From NCBI GenBank assembly GCA_002492045.1, contig DKXC01000105.1, positions 1 through 5,590 of the forward strand: a stretch of 5,590 bases of DNA. Direction: 5' to 3'. Under the pieces are notes generated by a model that saw nothing but the letters and a program-made list of their open reading frames with translations, did no database searches and was not told the DNA's origin. How positions within the stretch are numbered: position 1 is the first letter of the stretch; each line of letters starts with the position of its first letter. Shown here in pieces: positions 1 through 5,435 of this stretch. Origin of the DNA: Micrococcaceae bacterium UBA7136. Lineage in GTDB: Bacteria; Actinomycetota; Actinomycetes; Actinomycetales; Micrococcaceae. Made by a program: the position numbers and the translations under genes.

Positions 1-41
1 GGATTTCCGCCCACAGGCGAAGAAGAAATCCCTTGCGAATC
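1..41 (+). repeat. Structured intergenic repeat, copy 1 (cut by window edge)
   Basis: This stretch matches 5508-5547 in the same orientation, with two substitutions and one extra C. It folds as GGATTTC (1-7), CGCC (8-11), loop CACA (12-15), GGCG (16-19), unpaired AAGAA (20-24) and GAAATCC (25-31). Both substitutions fall in the four-base loop, so the stems are intact in both copies. The left arm probably continues before base 1, because copy 2 has four more paired bases there. CTTGC (32-36) can also pair with GCAAG (43-47). I read this as a short palindromic repeat of unknown function. There is no T-run after it, so it is not a classical terminator. Confidence 0.7.
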
Positions 42-163
42 GGCAAGCGTGAGCCTGAGAGCCTAACCCGGCACCATGAATAAACTTCTTGTTCAGCCTA
101 CCCCACCCGGTCAGCGAGGGCCTGCCAGCAGCTAGCTTCCCAGAATGCGAGATTTTCTCTACG

Positions 164-177
164 GCCTGTTTACAGGC
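164..177. promoter_or_regulatory. Palindrome, possible operator of the toxin-antitoxin-like module
   Basis: GCCTGT (164-169) and ACAGGC (172-177) form a perfect six-base inverted repeat around TT. The two-base centre suits a protein-binding dyad better than an RNA hairpin. It overlaps the putative -35 box (169-174) of the promoter facing the antitoxin gene. YefM-type repressors are known to bind TGTACA-like cores, and TGT-TT-ACA resembles one. That it is bound by this antitoxin is inference. Confidence 0.35.
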
Positions 178-198
178 AGCCAGGCCCTAGGCTATGGT
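169..198 (+). promoter_or_regulatory. Putative promoter of the toxin-antitoxin-like module
   Basis: TTTACA (169-174) matches five of six bases of the TTGACA consensus. An 18-base spacer separates it from TATGGT (193-198), which matches four of six bases of TATAAT. Transcription would begin near 205, excluding ATG 194 as a start and leaving a leader of about 100-160 bases. Promoter calls by eye have a high false-positive rate. The overlapping palindrome and the gene order support it modestly. Confidence 0.35.
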
Positions 199-367
199 GT
201 TAACAGCTTCAAGAGTTTCAACTGATAAGCTCCGACTTTGGTTGAACGCCAACCCCATGTTCACGGGTGGCTCGGATGACGAAGCGGTCTGCATCGCCCC
301 AGGGCGTCTGGTGCAGGCAAGAGCACGTTTTTTGAAAGGAAAGCGCACCTTACGCGCACAGACGGTC

Positions 368-568
368 ATGTCAGATCTTCGCCCCTACCAGGCCCACCAG
401 AAGAACCTCTCCACCGCCGCCATCCCCGTTTATGCCGGTTGCTCCGCCATCAGCATCCAGGACTACAGCCGCATCAACAATGAGCGCAGCGAATTCCTTA
501 ACTTCCTGCTTGCCCCCAACCCTGCCGGTATCCCCGTCACTGAACAGGCCCTGCTGACCGCTGCATGA
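368..568 (+). CDS. Phd/YefM-like antitoxin, short (66 aa; start uncertain)
   Basis: Probable antitoxin: it would bind and neutralise the PIN protein encoded next and repress the operon. What is visible is a pattern typical of Phd/YefM proteins: SDLR near the start, a PVY strand, then ISIQDYSRI and ERSEFLNFLLA, where the family has an A-V-L-V-S-x-x-D-Y-x-R-L segment followed by an E-R-x-x-L-L-x-F-L-L-type tail. The usual R-H-G-R-P loop before that segment seems shortened to AGCSA. ATG 368 is chosen because GC-rich codon use begins there, but it has no clear ribosome site and truncates the first beta strand. In-frame GTG 311 (AGGG six bases upstream, about 85 aa) or TTG 332 (about 78 aa) would restore the N-terminus. 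The frame is open back to 194. The stop overlaps the next start (ATGA), so the two genes are translationally coupled. Family assignment is by motif only. Confidence 0.55.
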   Translation: MSDLRPYQAHQKNLSTAAIPVYAGCSAISIQDYSRINNERSEFLNFLLAPNPAGIPVTEQALLTAA

Positions 569-999
569 GATCGCAGGGGCTCCTTCTCGACTCTGATGTG
601 CTGGCTGAGATTCGCAAGGCCAGCCCCAACCCGCGCGTCCTAGCCTTTCTACGCCGCCGCTCCTACCAGCTGCTCTACATCTCATCTTTGAGCCTGGGCC
701 AGCTCAAAAGCCTCTACCCCTACCCTGAGACTGACCGCTGGCTGGCCGAGCTCATGGACCGTTTCAGCGGGCACATTCTAGATGTGGACGCTAAGGTCTC
801 CCTAGAATGGGCCGGACGCCAGCTGGAACCGGCCCTGCACCTGGTGGGGTCTGCCCGCTCTCAGGCCCTGCCCACCGCCGCCCTGGAGGGGCTCATGGCC
901 GCTACTGCCAGCGTCCACAAGTTAGAGCTGGTCTCTTCTCATGCCGAAAACTACCGCCGCTGGGGCCTGCTAGCGACCAACCCCTGGGAGGAAGACTAG
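565..999 (+). CDS. PIN-domain protein, FitB/VapC-like toxin, with altered catalytic residues
   Basis: PIN-domain protein of 144 aa, close to FitB/VapC toxins, which are metal-dependent ribonucleases held in check by an antitoxin encoded upstream. The fold signature is clear: LLLDSDVLAEIRK (residues 6-18) at the N-terminus, YISSLSLGQLK (38-48) for the second strand/helix, ALEGLMAATASVH (106-118), and ELVSSHAENYRRWGL (121-135) ending in NPW as in many FitB-like proteins. Asp9 of the usual four-acid site is kept. The Glu expected in the G-E-L motif is Gln46, the Asp before the helix is Glu108, and the Asp of the usual T-R-N-x-x-D-F motif aligns with Asn129 (Glu128 is adjacent). Activity may therefore be lost or changed. 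ATG 565 overlaps the antitoxin stop, with no ribosome site of its own, which fits coupled translation. The family call is firm; toxicity is not. Confidence 0.78.
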   Translation: MRSQGLLLDSDVLAEIRKASPNPRVLAFLRRRSYQLLYISSLSLGQLKSLYPYPETDRWLAELMDRFSGHILDVDAKVSLEWAGRQLEPALHLVGSARSQALPTAALEGLMAATASVHKLELVSSHAENYRRWGLLATNPWEED

Positions 1000-1013
1000 G
1001 CGGTAGCTCACCC

Positions 1014-1037
1014 CCTCCCACCTGTCGCTAGGGGAGG
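1014..1037 (+). promoter_or_regulatory. Hairpin that could mask the ribosome site upstream of the PerM-like gene
   Basis: CCTCCC (1014-1019) is perfectly complementary to GGGAGG (1032-1037), with a 12-base loop. The right arm is the core of the purine-rich ribosome site GGGGAGGAG (1031-1039). In RNA this stem would hide that site. It could equally be an incidental pairing of a C-rich and a G-rich run. Confidence 0.3.
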
Positions 1038-1039
1038 AG
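1031..1039 (+). promoter_or_regulatory. Strong Shine-Dalgarno sequence with overlapping mini-ORFs before ATG 1073
   Basis: GGGGAGGAG is the best ribosome site in the window, yet it lies 33 bases before the chosen start of the membrane protein. Between them are ATG 1054 (ATG TCA TGA) and ATG 1059 (five codons, MMIGP), whose TGA stop (1074-1076) overlaps ATG 1073. The arrangement resembles a stop-restart chain. Only the weak AGGG (1067-1070) stands next to ATG 1073. Confidence 0.4.
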
Positions 1040-1072
1040 AATCTAGGCGAAACATGTCATGATGATAGGGCC

Positions 1073-2617
1073 ATGAATACCTCTGCCTTCCCACAGACCA
1101 CCCTACCCATGCCCCTCTGGTTACAGGGCCTCGTTGAGCTTGGGCTCAAAGCCCTAGGCTCCTACCTGACCGTCCTGCTCTTGCTTCTGGCTATCTGGTA
1201 CACCCGGGGCTTCGACGGATCCAGCCTCTGGGAGGCAGCAGCTGTAGCTGGCCATATCTGGCTGCTGGCCCACGGGGTGCCCCTGAGCATGAGCATCCCT
1301 CAAGAGGGCGTCTTTGCGGCAGTTGAGGGAAGCATGAGCCTGGTGCCCCTGGGCCTGACCTTCATCCCTTTCATTCTCTGTTACTGGTCTGGCCGACGCC
1401 TGGCTAGGGCCTCCTACGAGGGGCAGTTCTGGCAGCCGACGGTCGCGGGCATGCTCACCTATGGTCTCTTTGCGGCCGGTATCAGCCTGGCCTCCTCTAA
1501 TCCCCTGCTGACCACCAACCCCCTATCGGCCTTCTTCCTGCCCCAGCTGCTGGTGCTACTGGGCCTGCTATTGGGTGGCTACCGGGAGTCCCGTTCGCTG
1601 GCAGCCATGATTGGGGTTAACGCGGCCGAGTGGGTTAAGCGTTTTAGCCAGTATTCCCGCTGGGCTGGCTCCTATGTTTGGGCCCTGCTGCGGGCGGCCT
1701 GTGTGGCGGTGCTGGCTTTCCTGGCAGCCGGTGCCCTCCTACTGACAGCTAGTTTGCTCTTGCACTGGGACGCCATCATTAGCCTCTACCAGTCCCTAGG
1801 GGCCGGAGCAGTGGGCGACCTGGCCCTGACCCTGCTACAAGTAGGGCTGATTCCCAACAGCATCATCTATGCGGTGGCCTGGTCAAGCGGGGCTGGTTTC
1901 TCCCTGGGTCAGGGTACCCTGGTAGACCTGACCCAAACCAAGGTGGGGGTTATGCCCTCCCTACCCCTGCTGGGGGCCCTACCCCAGGTGCAGGAACCCT
2001 GGGGCTATATGGCCCTGGCCCTACCGGTGGCCTCTGGTGCCCTAGCCGGCTGGTGGTTCTTTAGGGAGGGCGAGAACCACCTGGATGAGTGGTTCTCCCT
2101 GAAGATTCCCTACCGCTGGCTGTCTTGGCCCCTGTCTAGCCTGACCTCTGCCCTGCTGCTGACCCTGCCCAGCTTTGCCCTGCTAGCGGCCCTGGCCCTA
2201 GTCTCTCGGGGCTCCTTGGGGGTAGGACGCTTCACCGACATTGGGGCTGACCCCCTGCTCATGGGCGCCTTCGGGGCAGGACTGCTGGGGGCTGGCTTCT
2301 TCCTGGGCCTGGGCCTAGCCCACCTGCTGGTCTCTGATACCTCCCTGGATCTAGAGCGCTTTGCCCCGGCTCCTGCCCAGGAGCCTGCCGACCAGGCCCG
2401 TCCCTTCCTAGTATTGGCCGATGACCTAGAGGAAGAAGAAAACCAGGCTTCTGCTGGTCAGACGGGGGAACATGAGAAGTCCGCTGACCAGGCTGAGGAG
2501 ACAGAAGCAAGCAGCCAGCCTACTGCGCAAGAATCCCCAGCCCCCAGTCTGGTGGTCAAGCGTCCTAAGTCTCGTTCTGCCAGACGGTCTAAAACAAGCA
2601 AGAAAAAGAAGGACTAG
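1073..2617 (+). CDS. DUF6350 polytopic membrane protein (PerM/Rv0955-like)
   Basis: Integral membrane protein of 514 aa. Hydrophobic segments occur near residues 26-43, 55-72, 86-104, 124-141, 152-169, 204-232, 247-270, 312-329, 354-377 and 394-420, so nine or ten membrane passes. The segment WSSGAGFSLGQGT (270-282) followed by PSLPLLGALP (295-304) resembles the conserved core of DUF6350. In actinobacteria this family sits just upstream of purN-purH; the M. tuberculosis member Rv0955 (PerM) has been linked to cell division and persistence. Function here is inferred from family and position, not from visible catalytic motifs. After the last membrane segment comes an unusual soluble tail: Glu/Asp/Gln/Ala-rich (about 430-490), then strongly basic (about 496-513, ending in KKKK-D). 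The next gene converges on it and shares the CTAG at the stop. Start choice: ATG 1073 precedes the first hydrophobic stretch, but its ribosome site is distant. Confidence 0.82.
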   Translation: MNTSAFPQTTLPMPLWLQGLVELGLKALGSYLTVLLLLLAIWYTRGFDGSSLWEAAAVAGHIWLLAHGVPLSMSIPQEGVFAAVEGSMSLVPLGLTFIPFILCYWSGRRLARASYEGQFWQPTVAGMLTYGLFAAGISLASSNPLLTTNPLSAFFLPQLLVLLGLLLGGYRESRSLAAMIGVNAAEWVKRFSQYSRWAGSYVWALLRAACVAVLAFLAAGALLLTASLLLHWDAIISLYQSLGAGAVGDLALTLLQVGLIPNSIIYAVAWSSGAGFSLGQGTLVDLTQTKVGVMPSLPLLGALPQVQEPWGYMALALPVASGALAGWWFFREGENHLDEWFSLKIPYRWLSWPLSSLTSALLLTLPSFALLAALALVSRGSLGVGRFTDIGADPLLMGAFGAGLLGAGFFLGLGLAHLLVSDTSLDLERFAPAPAQEPADQARPFLVLADDLEEEENQASAGQTGEHEKSADQAEETEASSQPTAQESPAPSLVVKRPKSRSARRSKTSKKKKD

Positions 2618-3012
2618 CGGCCCAGCAGGTCCTTCATGAGACCCTCATTGAGCTTGCTGGCGCAGAGCTCCTGCCGGCTTATGGTTACGGCCTGGTCCAT
2701 GCAGGTGCGGTAGTCCTCGGCGGTAGACATAAAAAGCAGCTGGATGCCCAGGCCAAAGGCCGTAAAAAGAGTCCAGAGCAGGGCCAGAACCATAGTAAAG
2801 ATCGAAAAACCGGGAAAACCTGCCCGGGACATTTTGACCAGACTGGTAATGGCCAGGCCGGCCGCTAAGAGGGCCAAACCCAGGGCCAGGGCCGACCAGA
2901 TGCCACCCAGGGGCGCCAAACCCAGCATGAGAACAAAAACCAGGAAGGTAGACCGGGACCAGACCAGGACGCTGGTCATGGTGCTCTTGCTCAGGGGGTC
3001 ACGTTCAGACAT
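2614..3012 (-). CDS. Small membrane protein of unknown function (132 aa)
   Basis: I do not recognise a named family. The protein starts with a short polar N-terminus (SERDPLSKS), then has hydrophobic stretches near residues 21-36, 38-58 and 69-94, consistent with three membrane passes, the first two separated only by a Pro-Gly-Gly turn. A soluble C-terminal domain of about 38 residues follows, with two cysteines (104 and 117) in a pattern YRTCMDQA-VTISRQELC. If that tail is outside the cell, the cysteines could form a disulphide; this is inference. ATG at 3010-3012 was chosen over the longer open frame up to 3267, because that extension lies antisense to purN, and because TAGAGT (3020-3025) stands seven bases before this ATG, as expected for a leaderless start. 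The gene diverges from purN and converges on the PerM-like gene. Confidence 0.65.
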   Translation of the reverse strand: MSERDPLSKSTMTSVLVWSRSTFLVFVLMLGLAPLGGIWSALALGLALLAAGLAITSLVKMSRAGFPGFSIFTMVLALLWTLFTAFGLGIQLLFMSTAEDYRTCMDQAVTISRQELCASKLNEGLMKDLLGR

Positions 3013-3019
3013 GCCTACC

Positions 3020-3025
3020 ACTCTA
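3020..3025 (-). promoter_or_regulatory. Putative -10 box of the small membrane protein gene
   Basis: On the minus strand TAGAGT matches TANNNT and is followed by exactly seven bases and then ATG. This would start the transcript at or next to the A of ATG, a leaderless arrangement common in actinobacteria. There is no convincing ribosome site before this ATG and no clear -35 box. Confidence 0.4.
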
Positions 3026-3078
3026 GCAAGCCCTGCCTTCCGCTTAAGGCCCTGGGCCAATGAGGTTGTGAAGTAGGC

Positions 3079-3084
3079 TAAACT
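3079..3084 (+). promoter_or_regulatory. Putative -10 box of purN (leaderless)
   Basis: TAAACT matches five of six bases of TATAAT and is followed by seven bases and then ATG 3092, the start that best fits the PurN N-terminus. An alternative, TAGGCT (3074-3079), has the same relation to ATG 3086 with a six-base gap. No ribosome site is seen near either ATG. The GAGG at 3062-3065 is about 20 bases or more away. No clear -35 box is visible. Confidence 0.45.
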
Positions 3085-3091
3085 AATGCTT

Positions 3092-3664
3092 ATGCGAATC
3101 CTGGTGATGGTGTCTGGCTCAGGCACAAACTTGCAGTCCATCATGGACGCCCTAACAGAAGGCCGCCTGAAGGCCCAGCTCCTAGCCGTCGGTGCAGACA
3201 AGCCCTGCCTGGGTATCGACCGGGCCCAAGCCGCTGGCATCGAAACCTTCCTGGTTGATCCCGCCAACTACCCAGACCGGGCAGCCTGGAACCGGGCCCT
3301 AGAAGAAAAAATTGCCAGTTACCAGGCCGACTACATCGTCTTCGCCGGTTTCATGCGAATCGTAGACGCCCAGCTGGTAGAGCGCTTTGCCGGACGCATC
3401 ATCAACACCCACCCGGCCCTGCTACCCTCCTTCCCCGGTGCCCACGGGGTGCGGGATGCCCTAGCCCACGGAGTCAAGGTCAGCGGCCTGACCGTCCACC
3501 TGGTTGATGCGGGCGTAGACACCGGCCCCATCCTGGCCCAGGCGGCCGTCCCCGTACTTGAGGGCGACGATGAGGCCAGCCTGCACGAGCGAATTAAGGT
3601 GCAAGAGCGTCGCCTGCTGGTAGAAACCCTGGCCGCCCTAGGCAGCGACCTCAAGCGGCAGTAA
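3092..3664 (+). CDS. purN: Phosphoribosylglycinamide formyltransferase (PurN)
   Basis: GAR transformylase: moves a formyl group from 10-formyl-tetrahydrofolate to glycinamide ribonucleotide, the third step of IMP synthesis, in the cytosol. From ATG 3092 it is 190 aa, a normal length; ATG 3086 adds only Met-Leu. The start was chosen because family members begin close to the M-R-I-x-V-x-x-S-G-S-G-T-N-L-Q strand, and because TAAACT lies seven bases upstream. The phosphate loop GSGTNLQ is at about residues 9-15. The folate-side segment FAGFMRI is at 84-90. The catalytic triad known from E. coli (Asn106, His108, Asp144) is present as Asn105 and His107 in NTHPALLPSFPG, and Asp143 in VDTGP. No defect is visible. 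It is followed after 111 bases by purH in the same direction, so both may be co-transcribed, although a hairpin lies between them. Confidence 0.96.
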   Translation: MRILVMVSGSGTNLQSIMDALTEGRLKAQLLAVGADKPCLGIDRAQAAGIETFLVDPANYPDRAAWNRALEEKIASYQADYIVFAGFMRIVDAQLVERFAGRIINTHPALLPSFPGAHGVRDALAHGVKVSGLTVHLVDAGVDTGPILAQAAVPVLEGDDEASLHERIKVQERRLLVETLAALGSDLKRQ

Positions 3665-3702
3665 CCCTAGATTTAGCCTCCTGGTGGGGCTGGGCCTAGG
3701 GT
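3664..3702 (+). terminator. Stem-loop after purN; terminator or attenuator-like
   Basis: ACCCTAG (3664-3670) pairs perfectly with CTAGGGT (3696-3702), and inside it AGCCTC (3675-3680) pairs with GGGGCT (3686-3691), including one G-U. The structure begins on the last base of the purN stop codon. No T-run follows, so factor-independent termination is doubtful. A third segment, ACCCTA (3730-3735), could instead pair with TAGGGT (3697-3702), giving two exclusive folds ahead of purH. Confidence 0.45.
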
Positions 3703-3775
3703 CGGGGCCTGAAGACAAAACGACTCACAACCCTAAAGAACCTGCTGGGGCCCAAGAGCCTACCAGCACAAGAAG

Positions 3776-5398
3776 ATGGAGTTAAAACCTGTGAGTCTTA
3801 TTGAGCTCGACCGCCTACCGCTCAAGCGGGCCCTCATTTCTGTCTACGACAAGACCGGCCTAGAAGATTTGGCCCGGGGCCTGCACCAGGCCGGTATTGC
3901 TCTGGTCTCCACCGGCTCCACCGCCTCCACCATTGCGGCCGCCGGCGTCCCCGTCACCGAGGTCTCTGACGTCACCGGCTTCCCCGAGTGCCTAGAGGGC
4001 CGCGTCAAGACCCTCCACCCCCGCATCCACGCCGGTATTCTGGCTGACCGCCGCAAGCAGGACCACCTAGACACCCTGCAGGAACTCGACATTGAGGCCT
4101 TTGACCTGGTGGTTGTTAACCTCTACCCCTTCGTTGAGACTGTAGCCTCCGGGGCCGACCAGGACGCCATTATCGAGAAAATCGATATTGGTGGCCCCTC
4201 CATGGTGCGGGCTGCCGCTAAGAACCACGATGCGGTTGCTGTGGTAGTAGACCCGGCCCGCTACGGTCAGGTGCTAGAGGCCGCCCAGTCTGGTGGCTTC
4301 ACCCTGGCTGAGCGTCGCCGCCTGGCCTCTGCCGCCTTCGCCCACACCGCCGCCTACGATACGGCGGTTGCCACCTGGACTGCCGCCCAGTTCGACCAGG
4401 ACGAAGATGCCAACTACTGGCCCCCCTTCGCTGGCCTGGCCTTTGAACGGTCTGAGTCCCTGCGTTACGGTGAGAACCCCCACCAGGCTGCCGCTCTCTA
4501 CGTTGACCCGGCTGCCGCCCCCGGCATCGCCCAGGCTGAGCAGCTAGGCGGTAAGGCCATGAGCTACAACAACTACGTAGACGGGGACGCCGCCCTGCGG
4601 GCCGCCTACGATTTTGACCAGCCTGCCGTTGCCATTATCAAGCACAATAACCCCTGCGGTATTGCGGTAGGCTCTGCCCAGGCTGCCGACCCCATTGCGG
4701 ACGCCCACGCTAAGGCTCACGCCTGCGACCCCCTCTCAGCCTACGGTGGCGTGATTGCTGCTAACCGGACGGTGACCGTCCAGATGGCTGAGACCGTTAA
4801 GGGTATCTTCACTGAGGTTATTATCGCCCCCGCCTACGAGCCTGAGGCCCTAGAGATTCTGCAGTCTAAGAAGAACCTGCGGATCCTGCAGCTGCCTGAG
4901 GGCTTTGGCCGTCAGGCCCTGGAGTACCGGCAGGTCTCTGGTGGTGCCCTCTTCCAGGAGGCTGACCGCCTGCAGGCTGAGGGAGATTCTGCCGCTCACT
5001 GGCAGCTGGTGGCCGGTGAAGCCGCCGATGAGGCCACCCTGGCTGACCTTGAGTTTGCCTGGCGGGCCCTGCGCTCTGCCAAGTCTAACGCTATTTTGCT
5101 GGCCCAGGACGGGGCAGCGGTGGGTATTGGCATGGGCCAGGTTAACCGCCTTGACTCCTGCCGTCTGTCGGTAGAGCGGGCTAACACCCTGGCTGGTGAG
5201 GCTGAACGGGCCCGCGGTTCAGTGGCTGCCTCAGATGCCTTCTTCCCCTTCGCTGACGGCCTGCAGGTTCTGCTGGACGCCGGTGTTCGGGCCGTGGTTC
5301 AGCCCGGTGGTTCGATTAGGGATGAGGAAGTTATTGCTGCCGCCCAGGCTGCTGGCGTGACCATGTACTTCACCGGAGCTCGTCACTTCTTCCACTAA
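3776..5398 (+). CDS. purH: Bifunctional AICAR formyltransferase/IMP cyclohydrolase (PurH)
   Basis: Catalyses the last two steps of IMP synthesis: formylation of AICAR with 10-formyl-tetrahydrofolate to FAICAR, then ring closure to IMP. Full length, 540 aa. The N-terminal cyclohydrolase (MGS-like) domain shows SVYDKTGL (22-29), STGST (45-49), EGRVKTLHP (74-82), NLYPF (115-119) and DIGGPSMVRAAAKN (137-150). The transformylase domain shows RYGENPHQ (230-237), the catalytic Lys289-His290 in IIKHNNPCG, then KSNAI (436-440), and PGGSIRDEEVI (510-520), ending in the typical R-H-F-x-H. No clear ribosome site precedes ATG 3776. GTG 3791 is an alternative start: it has GGAG (3778-3781) nine bases upstream and would still leave a full domain. 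The 3' end is odd at the DNA level: its last 18 bases are repeated downstream, and the stop codon lies inside a predicted hairpin. Confidence 0.97.
   Translation: MELKPVSLIELDRLPLKRALISVYDKTGLEDLARGLHQAGIALVSTGSTASTIAAAGVPVTEVSDVTGFPECLEGRVKTLHPRIHAGILADRRKQDHLDTLQELDIEAFDLVVVNLYPFVETVASGADQDAIIEKIDIGGPSMVRAAAKNHDAVAVVVDPARYGQVLEAAQSGGFTLAERRRLASAAFAHTAAYDTAVATWTAAQFDQDEDANYWPPFAGLAFERSESLRYGENPHQAAALYVDPAAAPGIAQAEQLGGKAMSYNNYVDGDAALRAAYDFDQPAVAIIKHNNPCGIAVGSAQAADPIADAHAKAHACDPLSAYGGVIAANRTVTVQMAETVKGIFTEVIIAPAYEPEALEILQSKKNLRILQLPEGFGRQALEYRQVSGGALFQEADRLQAEGDSAAHWQLVAGEAADEATLADLEFAWRALRSAKSNAILLAQDGAAVGIGMGQVNRLDSCRLSVERANTLAGEAERARGSVAASDAFFPFADGLQVLLDAGVRAVVQPGGSIRDEEVIAAAQAAGVTMYFTGARHFFH
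5381..5398 (+). repeat. Direct repeat D1: purH 3' end
   Basis: The last 18 bases of purH (codons for RHFFH plus TAA) occur again, identical, at 5482-5499, 101 bases downstream. The native PurH C-terminus explains this copy, so it is the likely source of the others. Confidence 0.9.
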
Positions 5399-5421
5399 GC
5401 TTCGCTTAGCGGAAGAAGGAC
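5382..5421 (+). repeat. Long hairpin over the purH stop codon (inverted copy of the purH end)
   Basis: GTC (5382-5384), CTTCTTCC (5386-5393) and CTAAGC (5395-5400) pair with GCTTAG (5404-5409), GGAAGAAG (5411-5418) and GAC (5419-5421): 17 base pairs with one bulged A (5385), one A-C mismatch (5394/5410) and a TTC triloop. The right arm is thus a nearly complete inverted copy of the purH 3' end. TAA (5396-5398) is inside the stem. It could act as a transcription end or 3' mRNA-protecting structure, but no T-run follows. Confidence 0.75.
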
Positions 5422-5435
5422 TTCGCTCCGATTCC

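Larger units (their letters stand above)
1..367. other. Gene-poor leader region upstream of the toxin-antitoxin-like pair
   Basis: I see no convincing gene here. The stretch contains the structured repeat (1-41), a small tandem GAGCCT (51-56 and 59-64), a palindrome and a putative promoter (164-198). A reading frame is open from ATG 194 into the antitoxin gene, but its codons up to about 367 (tca, aga, cga, tta, gtt) differ from the GC-ending codons used after 368, and the putative promoter overlaps ATG 194. Bases 199-367 are therefore more likely untranslated leader or decayed sequence, perhaps with the true antitoxin start inside them. The gene to the left lies outside the window. Confidence 0.5.

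Noticed and set aside
76..135. 19-codon open frame starting at ATG 76 (MNKLLVQP...)
   Set aside because: It has no ribosome site, no promoter box at a leaderless distance, and no recognisable sequence; chance is sufficient.
187..369. 60-residue minus-strand frame opposite the antitoxin leader
   Set aside because: It has no ribosome site or promoter, and no family resemblance; it is probably a by-product of the opposite strand.
371..685. 104-residue minus-strand frame opposite the toxin-antitoxin-like pair
   Set aside because: It is Gly/Arg-rich, typical of a shadow of GC-rich coding sequence, while the plus strand has an ATGA-coupled pair with family motifs.
3013..3267. N-terminal extension of the small minus-strand protein up to 3267
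   Set aside because: The extension lies antisense to the purN N-terminus and across its promoter, and it reads as an Arg/Ser-rich shadow. The protein starting at 3012 has a sensible polar N-terminus and a promoter box at the right distance.
3665..3775. ZTP (pfl) riboswitch upstream of purH, suggested by GGGTCG and by the gene it precedes
   Set aside because: The conserved downstream C-C-G-C-C-T-G-G-G-C-type segment and the joining bases cannot be matched. The nearest sequence, CCTGCTGGGGCCC, diverges at key positions.
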